Origin: Paenibacillus_I sp035510375
Lineage (GTDB): Bacteria > Bacillota > Bacilli > Paenibacillales > Paenibacillaceae
Strand: one strand, 5' to 3'
Assembly (NCBI RefSeq): GCF_035510375.1
Contig: NZ_DATKHG010000076.1
DNA: 64,000 bases
Of this stretch, positions 9,201 through 17,811 are shown in pieces; position 1 is the stretch's first letter; every line of letters starts with the position of its first letter. Both the position numbers and the translations under genes were made by a program. A model generated the notes under the pieces. The model was not told the origin of the DNA, did no database searches, and saw nothing but the letters and a program-made list of their open reading frames with translations.

Positions 9201-11492
9201 GGCTCGTTCGTCGTCGACAACGAAACATTCGATTTGGTGGCTTATACGGTGAGCGATCAGGGCGGATACATTCGTCTGCAGTCCGCCGGTTTGACGGTCC
9301 GCGTCAACAAATCGCCTTTCCGGATCGACTACTACGACGCAAGCAATACGAATTACATCGCAGGGGAGCGGGGCGCGGCCGGCTTGGCTTACGGTGCGGG
9401 GACGAATGTCTACCAGTACATGAAGATGGATCCGAACGAGCGCTTTTACGGGCTCGGGATCGACCGGGATGCGCAATCGCTCGACCGCCGGGGCAAAAGA
9501 ATCGTCATGAACAACGCCATGACGGGCGGATACGGCGGCAATACCTCCGACATATCCGGAACCTTTTTCACCAGCACGAAAGGGTACGGCATTTTTTTCG
9601 ACAATACGTATCAGAACGCCGCATTCGATATGGGGCAGGAAAGCTCCGACTATTATTCGTTCAGCGCTCCGAACGGCGAGATGGTCTATTATTTCATCAA
9701 CGGACCGTCGATGAGCCAGGTCGGCGCGCGTTACGCCGAGCTTTCCGGGAAGGCGCCCTTGCCGCCGAAATGGGCGCTCGGGTACATCCAGTCCAGATAC
9801 GGCTACGACAGCTGGAGCGAGGTGAATGCGGTCGTCGATCAATTCCGGTCGAAGGGCATTCCGCTGGACGGTATCGTATTGGACGTGTTCTGGGCGACGG
9901 CGGGACGCTATTTCGATTTTACGTGGAACACGTCCGGCGGATTCGCCGATCCGGCAGCGAATTTGGCAAGCCTGCGCAATAAAGGGATCCGGGTAACCAA
10001 CATCGTGGACCCTTATATCCAGCAGACGGCGGCGAATTACAGCCAAGGCGATGCGAACGGCTATTTCGCCAAGACGGGCGGCGCCACGAAGGTCTATCCG
10101 GCATGGTACGGTCCGTCGGGGCTGATCGATTTTACGAATCCGGCGGCGGCTGCCTGGTATACCAATAATCCGAGCGATACGATGGATGTCCGCAAATTGT
10201 GGGATGGCGGCGTGCGCGGCTGGTGGATCGACCTGAACGAGCCGGAGATCGCAACGAATCCCGCCGATCAATTCATGCGCGGCACGGCCGACAAGATCCG
10301 CAACGTCTACGCGCTCAGTGAAGCGAAAGCGTTCTACGACGCCCAGCGCAGCTACACGAACGAGCGTGTGTGGAGTCTGGCCCGCTCGGGCTTCTCGGGC
10401 ATTCAGCAGTACGGGGCAACGGTCTGGACCGGGGATGTCGACGCCTCCTGGGATGCGCTGACGCATAACCTGCAGCTCGGCATCAGCGCGGGCATGTCGG
10501 GCATTCCTTATGTGACGGCCGACGCGGGCGGTTTTAACGGGAAACCGACTCCGGAGCTGTACACAAGGTGGATGCAGGCTGCGGCTTTCATGCCGATCTT
10601 CCGCGCGCACGGCTGCGAATGCGGCGATCCGACGAATACGAGGGAGCCGTGGGCGTTCGGAAGCGCGGCGGAAGCAGCCGTGAAGGATGTCATCAAGCAG
10701 AGGTACCGGATGCTTCCCTATATCTATTCGGCGGCAAGGGATGCGCAGGTTGACGGCACGCCGATCATGAAGCCGCTGGTCCTGGATTATCCGGCCGATC
10801 CGAACGCGGCGAATCTGCAGAACCAGTGGCTGTTCGGACCGTCGCTGCTGGTGGCACCCGTCCACACTGCCGGGGCGGCAAGCCGTCCGGTCTACCTTCC
10901 GGCCGGCACCTGGTATGACTGGAACAGCGGGTCGAAGTGGAGCGGCGGGCAAACGATCAATTACAATGCGCCGCTCGACACGATACCGCTGCTCGTCAAG
11001 GAAGGCTCGATCGTGCCGCTCGGCAAGGACAAAAACTATGTGTCGGAATCGGCCGACGACTTCATTAACCTGAAAGTTTATCCGTTGCTCGCGGGCGGTT
11101 CCACCGGCTTTTCGTTATATGAAGACGACGGGACGACCTACGGCTATGAGACGGGCGGCAGTTCAACGACCGCCATTGCCGTCAACAAAACGACCGCGGC
11201 CATTGCCGTCAACAAAACGACCGCGGCCATTACCGTGAATATCGGGGCCAGGCAGGGAAGCTATGCCGGTCAGCCGGCAAACCGCCAATGGCGGTCTGAG
11301 GTCAAGGTCGAATCGCTGAACGTCGCCACGGTCAAAAGAAACGGCACGGCGCTGACCAAAGTCGACTCTTATAGCGCGTTCAACACCGGGACGGACGTCT
11401 GGTATTACGACACCGCAACCGGTACGGTATATGTGCAAACGGGCTTCGTGCCGGCTTCACAAGTGCAAACGATCGAACTGACCAATACGTGA
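6240..11492 (+). CDS. Secreted GH27 - CBM35 - two beta-sandwich modules - GH31 fusion enzyme
   Basis: The 1750-residue protein carries a signal peptide (about 1-30). Residues about 38-515 form a GH27 domain resembling isomaltodextranase: candidate nucleophile D229 (FLRVDFLSF) and acid/base at D354/D356 (MINDADFL). A CBM35 lies at about 520-653 (KYEAEVAALTGG). Two CenC-like jelly-roll modules follow at 657-797 and 801-934, each ending in an IDDV strand. Residues about 940-1750 form a GH31 domain with nucleophile D1331 (WWIDLNEPE) and acid/base D1399 (TVWTGDVD). Two retaining alpha-glucosidase-type catalytic domains in one chain suggest sequential attack on alpha-1,6-glucan, or trimming plus transglucosylation. 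The start follows AGGAGG right after the CITase stop, so the two are co-transcribed. Confidence 0.85.
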   Translation: MESGWKRRLSRISVSLLFAVLALSAAAEAGSARESVTTRKGVAPMYWMAYETPFTTDTALSEARWKANIDWFAANYLPYGYDMVSTDGWIEGATMTNENGYILSYNDSWIANSPSAETVAGIDTWAQWGGYAASKGLKLGVYYNPLWVSPSAVNDTSKKVVGRPDIAIRDIVDLAYDCDGDGIADGDRFITNQPDPLYWVDVTKPGAEQYVKGYVNYFKSVGAKFLRVDFLSFYENAKLGTTTLTCKTDANGNGYGSQKDHGRANYETALRWMSEAAGDDLVLSLVMPHLYNHGELEKKYADMIRIDEDVFNGGWDHISGRRQTWMNGWSQWANPFQGLTAFSDLSGRGSMINDADFLRMNTFSGPYADNERRTAVSLFTMAGAPISVADQYDTIGTYGSFYKNPEMIELTKRGFAGKPIYLNGAPFEPAADGQPDTGSRNSEKWVGQLPNGDWAVGLFNRSDTAKTLPVNFASDLGVQTDAMTRDLWAHQETGYKTSYSVALPPHDSAVIKAVPKSLNRKYEAEVAALTGGASFNNDHTGYSAFGFAQKLDTVGAKATFAVEVPEAGDYKLNIRYANAKGFDSTVTLRVEDVYKNAIITPRVLTMPNLANWVTWGDKTETVTLAKGLNLVQLDYAAGSVGGINVDYIELFGRTGNQAVNPGFETGGIDGWTEWRPAGQAAAYGVDSVDVRSGAKKLYFYAGSPYQQSVHQVASGLPNGNYVVSAWVKQQYEVPDTSRMEISRNGTQQVNVNIANSGQYQQISATVPVTTGTLDLGFYVSSPGGTSLQIDDVRIERADIPLFNADFTEDYNYWSRKGDLLYTKIGTETGGNKYADLFGSQAYTNDLFQYANLTPGTYTLQAKVRRSGAFTNTVMYADFAGQTKTVALPASSDWTTVTLTGIDIADEGEVAKLGFWTDAGAGSWLHIDDVKLIKNEPGQRSMGNYVSYAQSGNAVTFTLSNTPKVRIEFAKPEIARVWMEPSGVFDKDGSFVVDNETFDLVAYTVSDQGGYIRLQSAGLTVRVNKSPFRIDYYDASNTNYIAGERGAAGLAYGAGTNVYQYMKMDPNERFYGLGIDRDAQSLDRRGKRIVMNNAMTGGYGGNTSDISGTFFTSTKGYGIFFDNTYQNAAFDMGQESSDYYSFSAPNGEMVYYFINGPSMSQVGARYAELSGKAPLPPKWALGYIQSRYGYDSWSEVNAVVDQFRSKGIPLDGIVLDVFWATAGRYFDFTWNTSGGFADPAANLASLRNKGIRVTNIVDPYIQQTAANYSQGDANGYFAKTGGATKVYPAWYGPSGLIDFTNPAAAAWYTNNPSDTMDVRKLWDGGVRGWWIDLNEPEIATNPADQFMRGTADKIRNVYALSEAKAFYDAQRSYTNERVWSLARSGFSGIQQYGATVWTGDVDASWDALTHNLQLGISAGMSGIPYVTADAGGFNGKPTPELYTRWMQAAAFMPIFRAHGCECGDPTNTREPWAFGSAAEAAVKDVIKQRYRMLPYIYSAARDAQVDGTPIMKPLVLDYPADPNAANLQNQWLFGPSLLVAPVHTAGAASRPVYLPAGTWYDWNSGSKWSGGQTINYNAPLDTIPLLVKEGSIVPLGKDKNYVSESADDFINLKVYPLLAGGSTGFSLYEDDGTTYGYETGGSSTTAIAVNKTTAAIAVNKTTAAITVNIGARQGSYAGQPANRQWRSEVKVESLNVATVKRNGTALTKVDSYSAFNTGTDVWYYDTATGTVYVQTGFVPASQVQTIELTNT
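11172..11225 (+). repeat. Two tandem 27-bp coding repeats in the GH31 C-terminal region
   Basis: Two identical 27-base units encode AIAVNKTTA twice, followed by a degenerate third start (AITVN). The repeat preserves frame and lies in the C-terminal beta domain of the 1750-residue enzyme. It looks like recent slippage or duplication of a surface strand. Confidence 0.8.
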
Positions 11493-12172
11493 AAAAGAGC
11501 CCGAGAGCGGAAACTTGCTCCCTCAGCACGCCCTCTCGCTTGCGGAATCTCGCGGGCGGGGGGCGTTTTGTCGTCCCTAAAAGCAAACAGGCTTGCCCCA
11601 AATAACAGGATCCGGCCCGCTTCTGCCAGTAATATCGCGGCAAAATTAGTTTACGCAAGGTTTGACAAAAAAGGGCGCATGGCTGCCGCATTTGGTTCGA
11701 ACGTCCTACGCAAGTTCGTTGCACCAGCATTCGATCATAAACGGTCATAATAATGGTGTAAATTTGATCATGATTAAGCGAATATAGGCGTAAACAAGCG
11801 TTAATTGGCGGAAACGGGCAATGGAGCACTTCTCATGTTTTATACGTCTTTCACCAACTTGCCGTTGCCGATAATTGTCGCATCCTGTAGAAGTATTGCG
11901 AAAGCCGGCTTGCCCGAGAAAATTGGCAGTGAAAAATGTCCGCAATTTGAATTATTTTCACAAAAGCGTGAAAACGCTGAACATATTATGAAACGGTTGC
12001 AAAACCTTGTGCAATAAGCTGTTTAAGCCTTTAGCGCTACATTTTGTATTCTATATTTTGACAGTGACGAGCCGAGTCGCTTGCTGATATAGTTCGTGTG
12101 CAAGCCGTAAGCGCAAAAGGCATGCAGATAGCGCAAACGTTTGCACCATAATCAGACAAGGAGTTGGTGAGG
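11493..12172. other. Intergenic region upstream of the secreted GH31 gene
   Basis: This stretch of about 680 bases holds no convincing gene; short ORFs in it lack ribosome binding sites and family features. The left part has a weak GC-rich hairpin after the fusion gene (about 11500-11570) with only a short T stretch. The right part is AT-richer, contains a TTGACA hexamer at 12058, and ends with a LacI-type palindrome. It is probably the promoter region for the GH31-GH13 pair. Confidence 0.5.
12131..12146. promoter_or_regulatory. LacI/MalR-type operator
   Basis: The perfect palindrome GCAAACGTTTGC (12133-12144) lies 29 bases upstream of the GH31 start. It matches the CG-centred operators of LacI-family regulators and resembles MalR-type sites of Firmicutes more closely than a strict CcpA cre box. 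The regulator gene is not in the neighbourhood. Confidence 0.6.
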
Positions 12173-14776
12173 TTGAGAAGTTCGAGAATGTTGTTCAAGG
12201 CAGTGGTGTGTGCCTGTCTGCTGGCAGTTGGCGCGGCGCCGGGCATACTGCCTGCCGGCAAAGCTTTTGCGGCGGTCACGCAGCCGGAGCCGGATACGCC
12301 TCTGAACAAGGAAAATCTGGATCAGCCGCTCACGGTCGAATCCGTTGAGCGTCTCGAGGACGGAGTGAAGCTGAACCTCGGCAAGTACGACGGCTACATT
12401 CGTCTTTTCTCCGAGGATATGGCCAAGGTGTCCGTTGTCGGCGACGGCGAGGAAGAGTTTTATTCCAGAGGGATTGCGAAGAAGGAGTGGAAGGAGCCGA
12501 AATTCAAGTCCAGGGAGACGGCGGACGAGTATCTCTTGACCACGGACGAAATCACGGTAAGCATCCGCAAAAGCCCGTTCGGCGTCAAGTTTCTGGACAA
12601 GCAAGGCAACGTGATCAACGAGGACGCAGCGCAGGGCTCGGGTTACGAGAACGGCAAGCCGTACGTGTTCAAAAAGACCGTTCCGGGCGAAAATTTCTAT
12701 GGCTTCGGCGAGCAGTCGGGCGGCCTCAACAAGCGCGGCAAAAGCATCGGCCTGTGGAACACGGACGCCTACGCCTACAACAAGGATACGAAATACCTGT
12801 ACACGGCGATTCCTTTCTTCCTCGGCTTGAAGGACAAGAAGGCGTACGGCATTTTTTTCGACAACACGTACCGCTCGTACTTCGAGATGGCTAGCGAGAG
12901 CGACGATTACTATTACTTCTACGCCAACGGGGGGGAGCTTACATATTATTTCATTTACGGGCCCCAAATCAAGGATGTCATCGACACCTACACGGACCTG
13001 ACCGGTAAAATCGAGATGCCGCCGCTGTGGTCGCTCGGCTTCCAGCAGAGCAAGTGGGGCTATACGCCGGAGCAGCTGGTCAGTGTGGCGGAGACCTACC
13101 GTGCGAAAAACATTCCGCTCGACACGATCAATTTCGACATCGACTACATGGACGGCTACCGCGTATTCACCTGGAATCCGGCCTACGAGCAAGCGTTGAA
13201 GACGCTGAAGGAAAAAGGGTTCCGGGCGGTTGCGATCAACGACCCGGCCGTCAAGCTGGACGAGAATTATTCGGTGTACAACGAAGGCACCGCGCGCGAT
13301 CTCTGGGCCAAAAAAGCCGACGGCTCCACGTATGTCGGCACCGTATGGCCGGGTCCTTCCGTATTCCCGAACTTCAACAAGCAGGAGACGCGCACATGGT
13401 GGGCTGAGAACCTTAAAACGCTGTTTGACAAAGGCATTGACGGCATCTGGAACGACATGAATGAGCCTGCGGTATTCGACGGCCCTTTCAAAACGATGCC
13501 GCTCGACAACATATTTGAAGGCGACAACGGCGATACCAAGCTGCATACGGAATATCACAACCTGTACGGACACGACGAGGCGGAAGCGACGTTCAACGCC
13601 TTCGCGCTGAATAAGCCGAATACGCGGCCTTTTGTGCTGACGCGCGATATGTATGCGGGCACGCAGCGCTACGCCGCTCTGTGGACCGGCGACAACGTCA
13701 GCAACTGGGAGCATCTGCAAATGTCGATTCCGATGAACGCCAACGTCGGACTGTCCGGCGTGCCGTTCGTGGGCAACGATATCGGAGGCTTCGCCAAGCC
13801 TTCCGCGGATCAGTTCCCGACGCCGGAGCTGTTTGCGCGCTGGATCGAAGTCGGCGCCTTCCTGCCTTTTGCCCGCGACCATTACGACAACTCTTCGAAA
13901 TCGGGATTGGCATCCGGACAGGAACCATGGGAATTCGGTCCCGAGGTGGAAGAGATCAGCCGCAAATACATTTCTCTTCGCTATGAGCTGCTGCCGTACC
14001 TGTACAACCAGTTCAAGCAGTCGAGCGATTCCGGCGAACCGGTTCAGGAGCCGCTGGTGTATCAATTCCAGGAGGACCCGAACACGTACAATCTGGAGGA
14101 CCAGTTTATGTTCGGCGATTCGCTGATGCTTGCTCCTGTCGTCCAGCAGGGACAAACGAGCCGCCAGGTTTATTTGCCGGCAGGCGTGAAGTGGGTTGAT
14201 TTTTGGACAGGCCAAGTATACGACGGCAACCGGACGATTACGGTAAATGCCGACCTCGGCACGCTCCCGATTTTCGTCAAGCAGGAATCGATCATCCCGA
14301 CGCGTGAAGTGCAGCAGAAAACGGATGAGAAGCCGCTGGAAAACCTCATTCTCGACACCTTCCTCGAGGAAGAGGCGGAGCTGAGCTTCTACGAGGATGA
14401 CGGCGCAACGCTGGATTACAAGCGGGGCGAGTACAACGTCACGGAGTTCGAGATTGAGAAAAAAGGCAATCGGATCGCGTTCAGACAGGACAAAAAAGCG
14501 CAAAGCTTCGATTCTTTCATCCGCTCGTACACGTTGAAGCTTCGCAACGCCGAAGAGCCAAAAAAAGTGCAGGCAGGCCGCAACAAATATGAGCAAGCCG
14601 GCAGCATGGAGGCGCTCAATCAGCAAGAGCGGGGCTTCTATCTCGATGCGGCGGCGGACGTTCTCTATGTTAAAATCCCCGTTGACGAGCGTAATGAAGT
14701 GAGCATCGATTCGAAGGGAAAAGACAAGGGCAACGTGAAGGCCGGCCTTGAAGCGGAAGTAAACATTGAAGATTAG
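12173..14776 (+). CDS. Secreted GH31 alpha-glucosidase / transglucosylase
   Basis: The protein has about 867 residues with a signal peptide at about 1-33 (ending near GKAFA). The GH31 features are present in order: N-terminal beta-sandwich, FYGFGEQSGGLNKRG loop, nucleophile Asp in GIWNDMNEPAVF, acid/base Asp in LWTGDNVSNW, and a C-terminal domain with AGVKWVDFWTG. There are no CBMs, unlike its GH31 neighbour. GH31 enzymes in dextran/CITase clusters include alpha-glucosidases and 6-alpha-glucosyltransferases that build alpha-1,6 chains from starch oligosaccharides; the two cannot be separated here. The TTG at 12173 sits nine bases after AAGGAG and is preferred to GTG 12167. The GH13 gene follows 18 bases downstream. 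Confidence 0.88.
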   Translation: MRSSRMLFKAVVCACLLAVGAAPGILPAGKAFAAVTQPEPDTPLNKENLDQPLTVESVERLEDGVKLNLGKYDGYIRLFSEDMAKVSVVGDGEEEFYSRGIAKKEWKEPKFKSRETADEYLLTTDEITVSIRKSPFGVKFLDKQGNVINEDAAQGSGYENGKPYVFKKTVPGENFYGFGEQSGGLNKRGKSIGLWNTDAYAYNKDTKYLYTAIPFFLGLKDKKAYGIFFDNTYRSYFEMASESDDYYYFYANGGELTYYFIYGPQIKDVIDTYTDLTGKIEMPPLWSLGFQQSKWGYTPEQLVSVAETYRAKNIPLDTINFDIDYMDGYRVFTWNPAYEQALKTLKEKGFRAVAINDPAVKLDENYSVYNEGTARDLWAKKADGSTYVGTVWPGPSVFPNFNKQETRTWWAENLKTLFDKGIDGIWNDMNEPAVFDGPFKTMPLDNIFEGDNGDTKLHTEYHNLYGHDEAEATFNAFALNKPNTRPFVLTRDMYAGTQRYAALWTGDNVSNWEHLQMSIPMNANVGLSGVPFVGNDIGGFAKPSADQFPTPELFARWIEVGAFLPFARDHYDNSSKSGLASGQEPWEFGPEVEEISRKYISLRYELLPYLYNQFKQSSDSGEPVQEPLVYQFQEDPNTYNLEDQFMFGDSLMLAPVVQQGQTSRQVYLPAGVKWVDFWTGQVYDGNRTITVNADLGTLPIFVKQESIIPTREVQQKTDEKPLENLILDTFLEEEAELSFYEDDGATLDYKRGEYNVTEFEIEKKGNRIAFRQDKKAQSFDSFIRSYTLKLRNAEEPKKVQAGRNKYEQAGSMEALNQQERGFYLDAAADVLYVKIPVDERNEVSIDSKGKDKGNVKAGLEAEVNIED

Positions 14777-14794
14777 CAGAAGGAGGGTATTGCC

Positions 14795-16363
14795 TTGAAA
14801 AAGCTTGCCGCCATGGCGTTGACCGTACCGCTGCTGCTCAGCTTCGCAGCGGGCGCATTCGCCAAAGCGAAATTCGACGACGATTCCGGCAATCTTGGCG
14901 TCTACTACGAGATCTATGTAAATGCCTTCCGCGATTCCGACAATGACGGCAAAGGCGACCTGAACGGGCTCACCCAAAAGCTGGACTATTTGAACGACGG
15001 CAACCGCCGCACGAGCACCGACCTGGAGGTCGACGCGCTCTGGCTGATGCCGGTTACGGCCTCTCCAAGCTATCATAAGTACGATACGACCGACTATTAC
15101 AGCATCGACCCGCAATACGGCACGCTGGAAGACTTTCGCCGTTTGACGGAAGAGGCGGACAAGCGCGGCATGAACGTGATCCTTGACCTTGCCGTCAACC
15201 ATACCAGCAATCAGCATCCATGGTTCAAGGAAGCGGTGCGGGACAAAAACAGCAAGTATCGGGATTATTACGTGTGGGCGGACGAGAGCACGGATATCAA
15301 CGAAAAAGGGCCTTGGGGCCAGCAGCTCTGGTACGAAACCTACCCGGGCTCGGGCGATTACTATTACGCGCTGTTCGCGGACTTCATGCCCGACCTGAAC
15401 TTCGACAATCCCGAGGTCCGGAAAGAAATGATCAATGTCGGCAAGTTCTGGCTGAAGCAAGGAGCCGATGGTTTCCGCCTGGATGCGGCGATGCATATTT
15501 TCGGCGAGCAGGAAGTGGACAAGAATGTCGCCTGGTGGGACGAATTCAAACAAGGCTTGCAGGAAGTGAAGAAGGACGTGTACCTCGTCGGAGAGGTGTG
15601 GGACCGCCCGGAGAAAATCGCGCCTTATTATAAAGCGCTGGATTCTCTTTTCAACTTCGACCTGTCCGGCAAGCTTCTTGAATCCGTACGGAGCGGGAAG
15701 GATAACGGACTGGCGGCGTTCAGCCGGCAAATTCTTGAGCAGTACGAAGCATATGGATCAAATCCGATCGACGCTCAGTTCCTGACGAATCACGACCAGG
15801 AACGCACGATGTCCGTTCTCGGAGGGGACGTCAATAAGGCGAAAATGGCCGCCTCCATTCTTCTTACACTGCCGGGCAACCCGTTTATGTATTACGGCGA
15901 AGAAATCGGCATGCTCGGAAAGAACCCGCACGAGTATATCCGCGAGCCGTTCCGCTGGTATCCGGAGGGAGGAGAAGGACAAACCTTCTGGGAGGCTCCC
16001 CGGGATAACGTCGGTCCGAACGCCGTTTCGGTCGAGACGCAAACGAATGATCCGGATTCCCTGCTGAGCCGTTACCGGGAGATGATTCGCATCCGCCATG
16101 ACTCCGAGGCTTTGATGAAAGGCGGCATCGAGGAAGTGCAGACCGGCGACGACAAGGTCATAGGCTACAAGCGGACGTACAAGAATGATTCTGTACTCGT
16201 GCTGCACAACCTGTCCGGAGAAGAGGCAACGGTCAAGTTGGACCGGGATGACTTTAAAGGACGCAAGCTCGAATTCGCCACATCCGACTACGTAAAGGTG
16301 GCGAAAACCCGTGAAGGCGTGGAGGTTACGATTCCGGCCTACACGTCGGCAGGGTTGAAGTAA
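14795..16363 (+). CDS. Secreted GH13 alpha-amylase-family enzyme
   Basis: The product has 522 residues with a short signal peptide (about 1-23, ending AGAFAKA) and no lipobox. Family motifs are intact: region I ILDLAVNHTS, nucleophile Asp in DGFRLDAAM, acid/base Glu in LVGEVWD, and FLTNHDQERT containing the transition-state Asp. A C-terminal beta domain (about 440-522) follows. Size and motif wording suit a secreted alpha-amylase or oligo-1,6-glucosidase-like subfamily of GH13. The TTG start follows AGAAGGAGGG. It is probably co-transcribed with the GH31 gene and would supply maltooligosaccharides for transglucosylation; that role is inference. Confidence 0.88.
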   Translation: MKKLAAMALTVPLLLSFAAGAFAKAKFDDDSGNLGVYYEIYVNAFRDSDNDGKGDLNGLTQKLDYLNDGNRRTSTDLEVDALWLMPVTASPSYHKYDTTDYYSIDPQYGTLEDFRRLTEEADKRGMNVILDLAVNHTSNQHPWFKEAVRDKNSKYRDYYVWADESTDINEKGPWGQQLWYETYPGSGDYYYALFADFMPDLNFDNPEVRKEMINVGKFWLKQGADGFRLDAAMHIFGEQEVDKNVAWWDEFKQGLQEVKKDVYLVGEVWDRPEKIAPYYKALDSLFNFDLSGKLLESVRSGKDNGLAAFSRQILEQYEAYGSNPIDAQFLTNHDQERTMSVLGGDVNKAKMAASILLTLPGNPFMYYGEEIGMLGKNPHEYIREPFRWYPEGGEGQTFWEAPRDNVGPNAVSVETQTNDPDSLLSRYREMIRIRHDSEALMKGGIEEVQTGDDKVIGYKRTYKNDSVLVLHNLSGEEATVKLDRDDFKGRKLEFATSDYVKVAKTREGVEVTIPAYTSAGLK

Positions 16364-16391
16364 CAACATGATCTAAGCCAAATACGCATTG

Positions 16392-16433
16392 CCCTTCCCT
16401 TATGCTCGTGGCCGGGGAGGGGCGCTTTTTTTA
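16392..16433 (+). terminator. Intrinsic terminator after the GH13 gene
   Basis: An eight-pair stem (GCCCTTCC with GGAGGGGC, one G-U pair) is followed by a seven-T run. It closes the alpha-glucan locus. Confidence 0.75.
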
Positions 16434-16520
16434 TGAACCGCTTTACGAAAACGCAGGGTCGGAGGCGGCCGACAAACAAGAATCTACCGGGAGGAAAAGG
16501 TTTCTTGCCGTTTGCCGCTT

Positions 16521-17657
16521 TTAAACCCGCTGTCTCGCAAGCAAGCGGATCACATTCCGCGCGCACTGCTCCAAATTGCGTTCCGCCTCTTCCATGCAGG
16601 CTTCGAGCGTGGACGGCCGCGGCACGGTGGAAAAGCAGGCGGCGAAGCGATCGTACAAGGCTTCGATGTCCGCCCCGAGGCTGCCGGAGATCAGAATCGC
16701 CGGCTTGCCGGCTTCATTGGCCCACTGGGCGACGTACCAGGGCAGCTTGCCGAAGACGGTCTGTTCATCGCTCCGTCCTTCCCCGGTAATGACCCAGTCC
16801 GCTTGTGCGATCTGCTGCTTCAAGCCGGTCAACTGCTCCACGACCTGGGCGCCGGGCGCCATCTCGGCTCCGATCGCCATAAACGCAAAGCCGAGGCCGC
16901 CGGCCGCCCCGGCTCCCTGCCGTTCACGGAGCCGAAGGGACAAGGCCGCTTCCATTAATACGGCATAGCGCGCCATGCTTTCGTCGAGCAGCGCGACTTG
17001 CTCGGGAGAAGCGCCTTTCTGCGGGCCGAAAATATGGGAGGCGCCCTGCGGCCCAAGCAGCGGATTGGTCACATCGCAAGCAACGGTAATCCGGCTGTCC
17101 TTCAACCTGGGGTCAAGACCGGCCAAATCGACATGCCTGAGCTTCGTCAAATCCCGGCCGAACCCTTCAAGCGGATTGCCCTCTCCATCCGTGAAGCGCG
17201 CGCCCAGGGCGGACAGCATGCCGATTCCGCCGTCATTGGTCGAGCTTCCGCCGAGCCCGACGATGAACTGCCTGCAGCCCTTGTCGAGCAGAGCGCGCAT
17301 CAGCTCGCCCAACCCGCGCGATGTCGTTTGCAAGGGGTTCCGGCGCTCCGGCGGAAGGAGCGGCAGCCCGAATATGTTGGCCGCCTCCAGCACGGCGGAC
17401 AGGGTCTTCGCTCCGCCGACCTCCCCATAGCAGGCGGTTCGCGGCTCGCCTTCCGGGCCCGATACCCGATGCTCGATAAGTGTGCCGCCCGTTGCCTGAA
17501 CGAGCGCGTCAACGGTTCCTTCTCCACCGTCCGCCATAGGGACGACCGCCGCTTCCGCTTCCGGCATTCCCTGCCGTATGGCGCGGGCGATGACCGCGCC
17601 GACTTGAGCGGCGGTCAGGCTGCCTTTGAAAGAGTCGGGAGCAATGACGAATTTCAT
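16521..17657 (-). CDS. Glycerate kinase (GlxK/GarK family)
   Basis: The 378-residue protein starts MKFVIAPDSFKGSLTAAQV, the signature of the bacterial glycerate kinase family. Further motifs are MADGGEGT and FIVGLGGSSTNDGGIG. It phosphorylates D-glycerate in the cytoplasm for entry into glycolysis. The ATG follows GGAGG on the minus strand. The divergent neighbour is a CdaR-type regulator, the usual partner of glycerate/glucarate genes in both Gram-positive and enteric bacteria. Length is normal and there is no sign of damage. Which phosphate position (2 or 3) is made is not readable from sequence alone. Confidence 0.93.
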   Translation of the reverse strand: MKFVIAPDSFKGSLTAAQVGAVIARAIRQGMPEAEAAVVPMADGGEGTVDALVQATGGTLIEHRVSGPEGEPRTACYGEVGGAKTLSAVLEAANIFGLPLLPPERRNPLQTTSRGLGELMRALLDKGCRQFIVGLGGSSTNDGGIGMLSALGARFTDGEGNPLEGFGRDLTKLRHVDLAGLDPRLKDSRITVACDVTNPLLGPQGASHIFGPQKGASPEQVALLDESMARYAVLMEAALSLRLRERQGAGAAGGLGFAFMAIGAEMAPGAQVVEQLTGLKQQIAQADWVITGEGRSDEQTVFGKLPWYVAQWANEAGKPAILISGSLGADIEALYDRFAACFSTVPRPSTLEACMEEAERNLEQCARNVIRLLARQRV

Positions 17658-17811
17658 GGGAATCCTCCTTTTACCGCGGTGACGGCAGTTGTTATCTCTT
17701 CCATCTTACCGGATCGGAAGCTTCAAAATCTTTGTGTGAATTGACTAATTACATATCTATTTATAAGATATTTTTAGTGCATAATGTACAACATCGGCCA
17801 GGGGGATTAAG
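17658..17811. promoter_or_regulatory. Divergent promoter region, glycerate kinase / CdaR regulator
   Basis: The 154-base divergent spacer turns AT-rich in its right part, with the imperfect dyad ATCTATTTATAAGATAT near 17754. It probably carries both promoters and the CdaR binding site; no exact operator is assigned. Confidence 0.45.

Noticed and set aside
8577..10952. 791-codon minus-strand open frame opposite the GH31 domain
   Set aside because: Same reason; composition and lack of motifs mark it as an artefact of GC-rich codon usage.
12152..15730. 1192-codon minus-strand open frame opposite GH31 and GH13 genes
   Set aside because: It spans two real genes and the gap between them with no recognisable domain.
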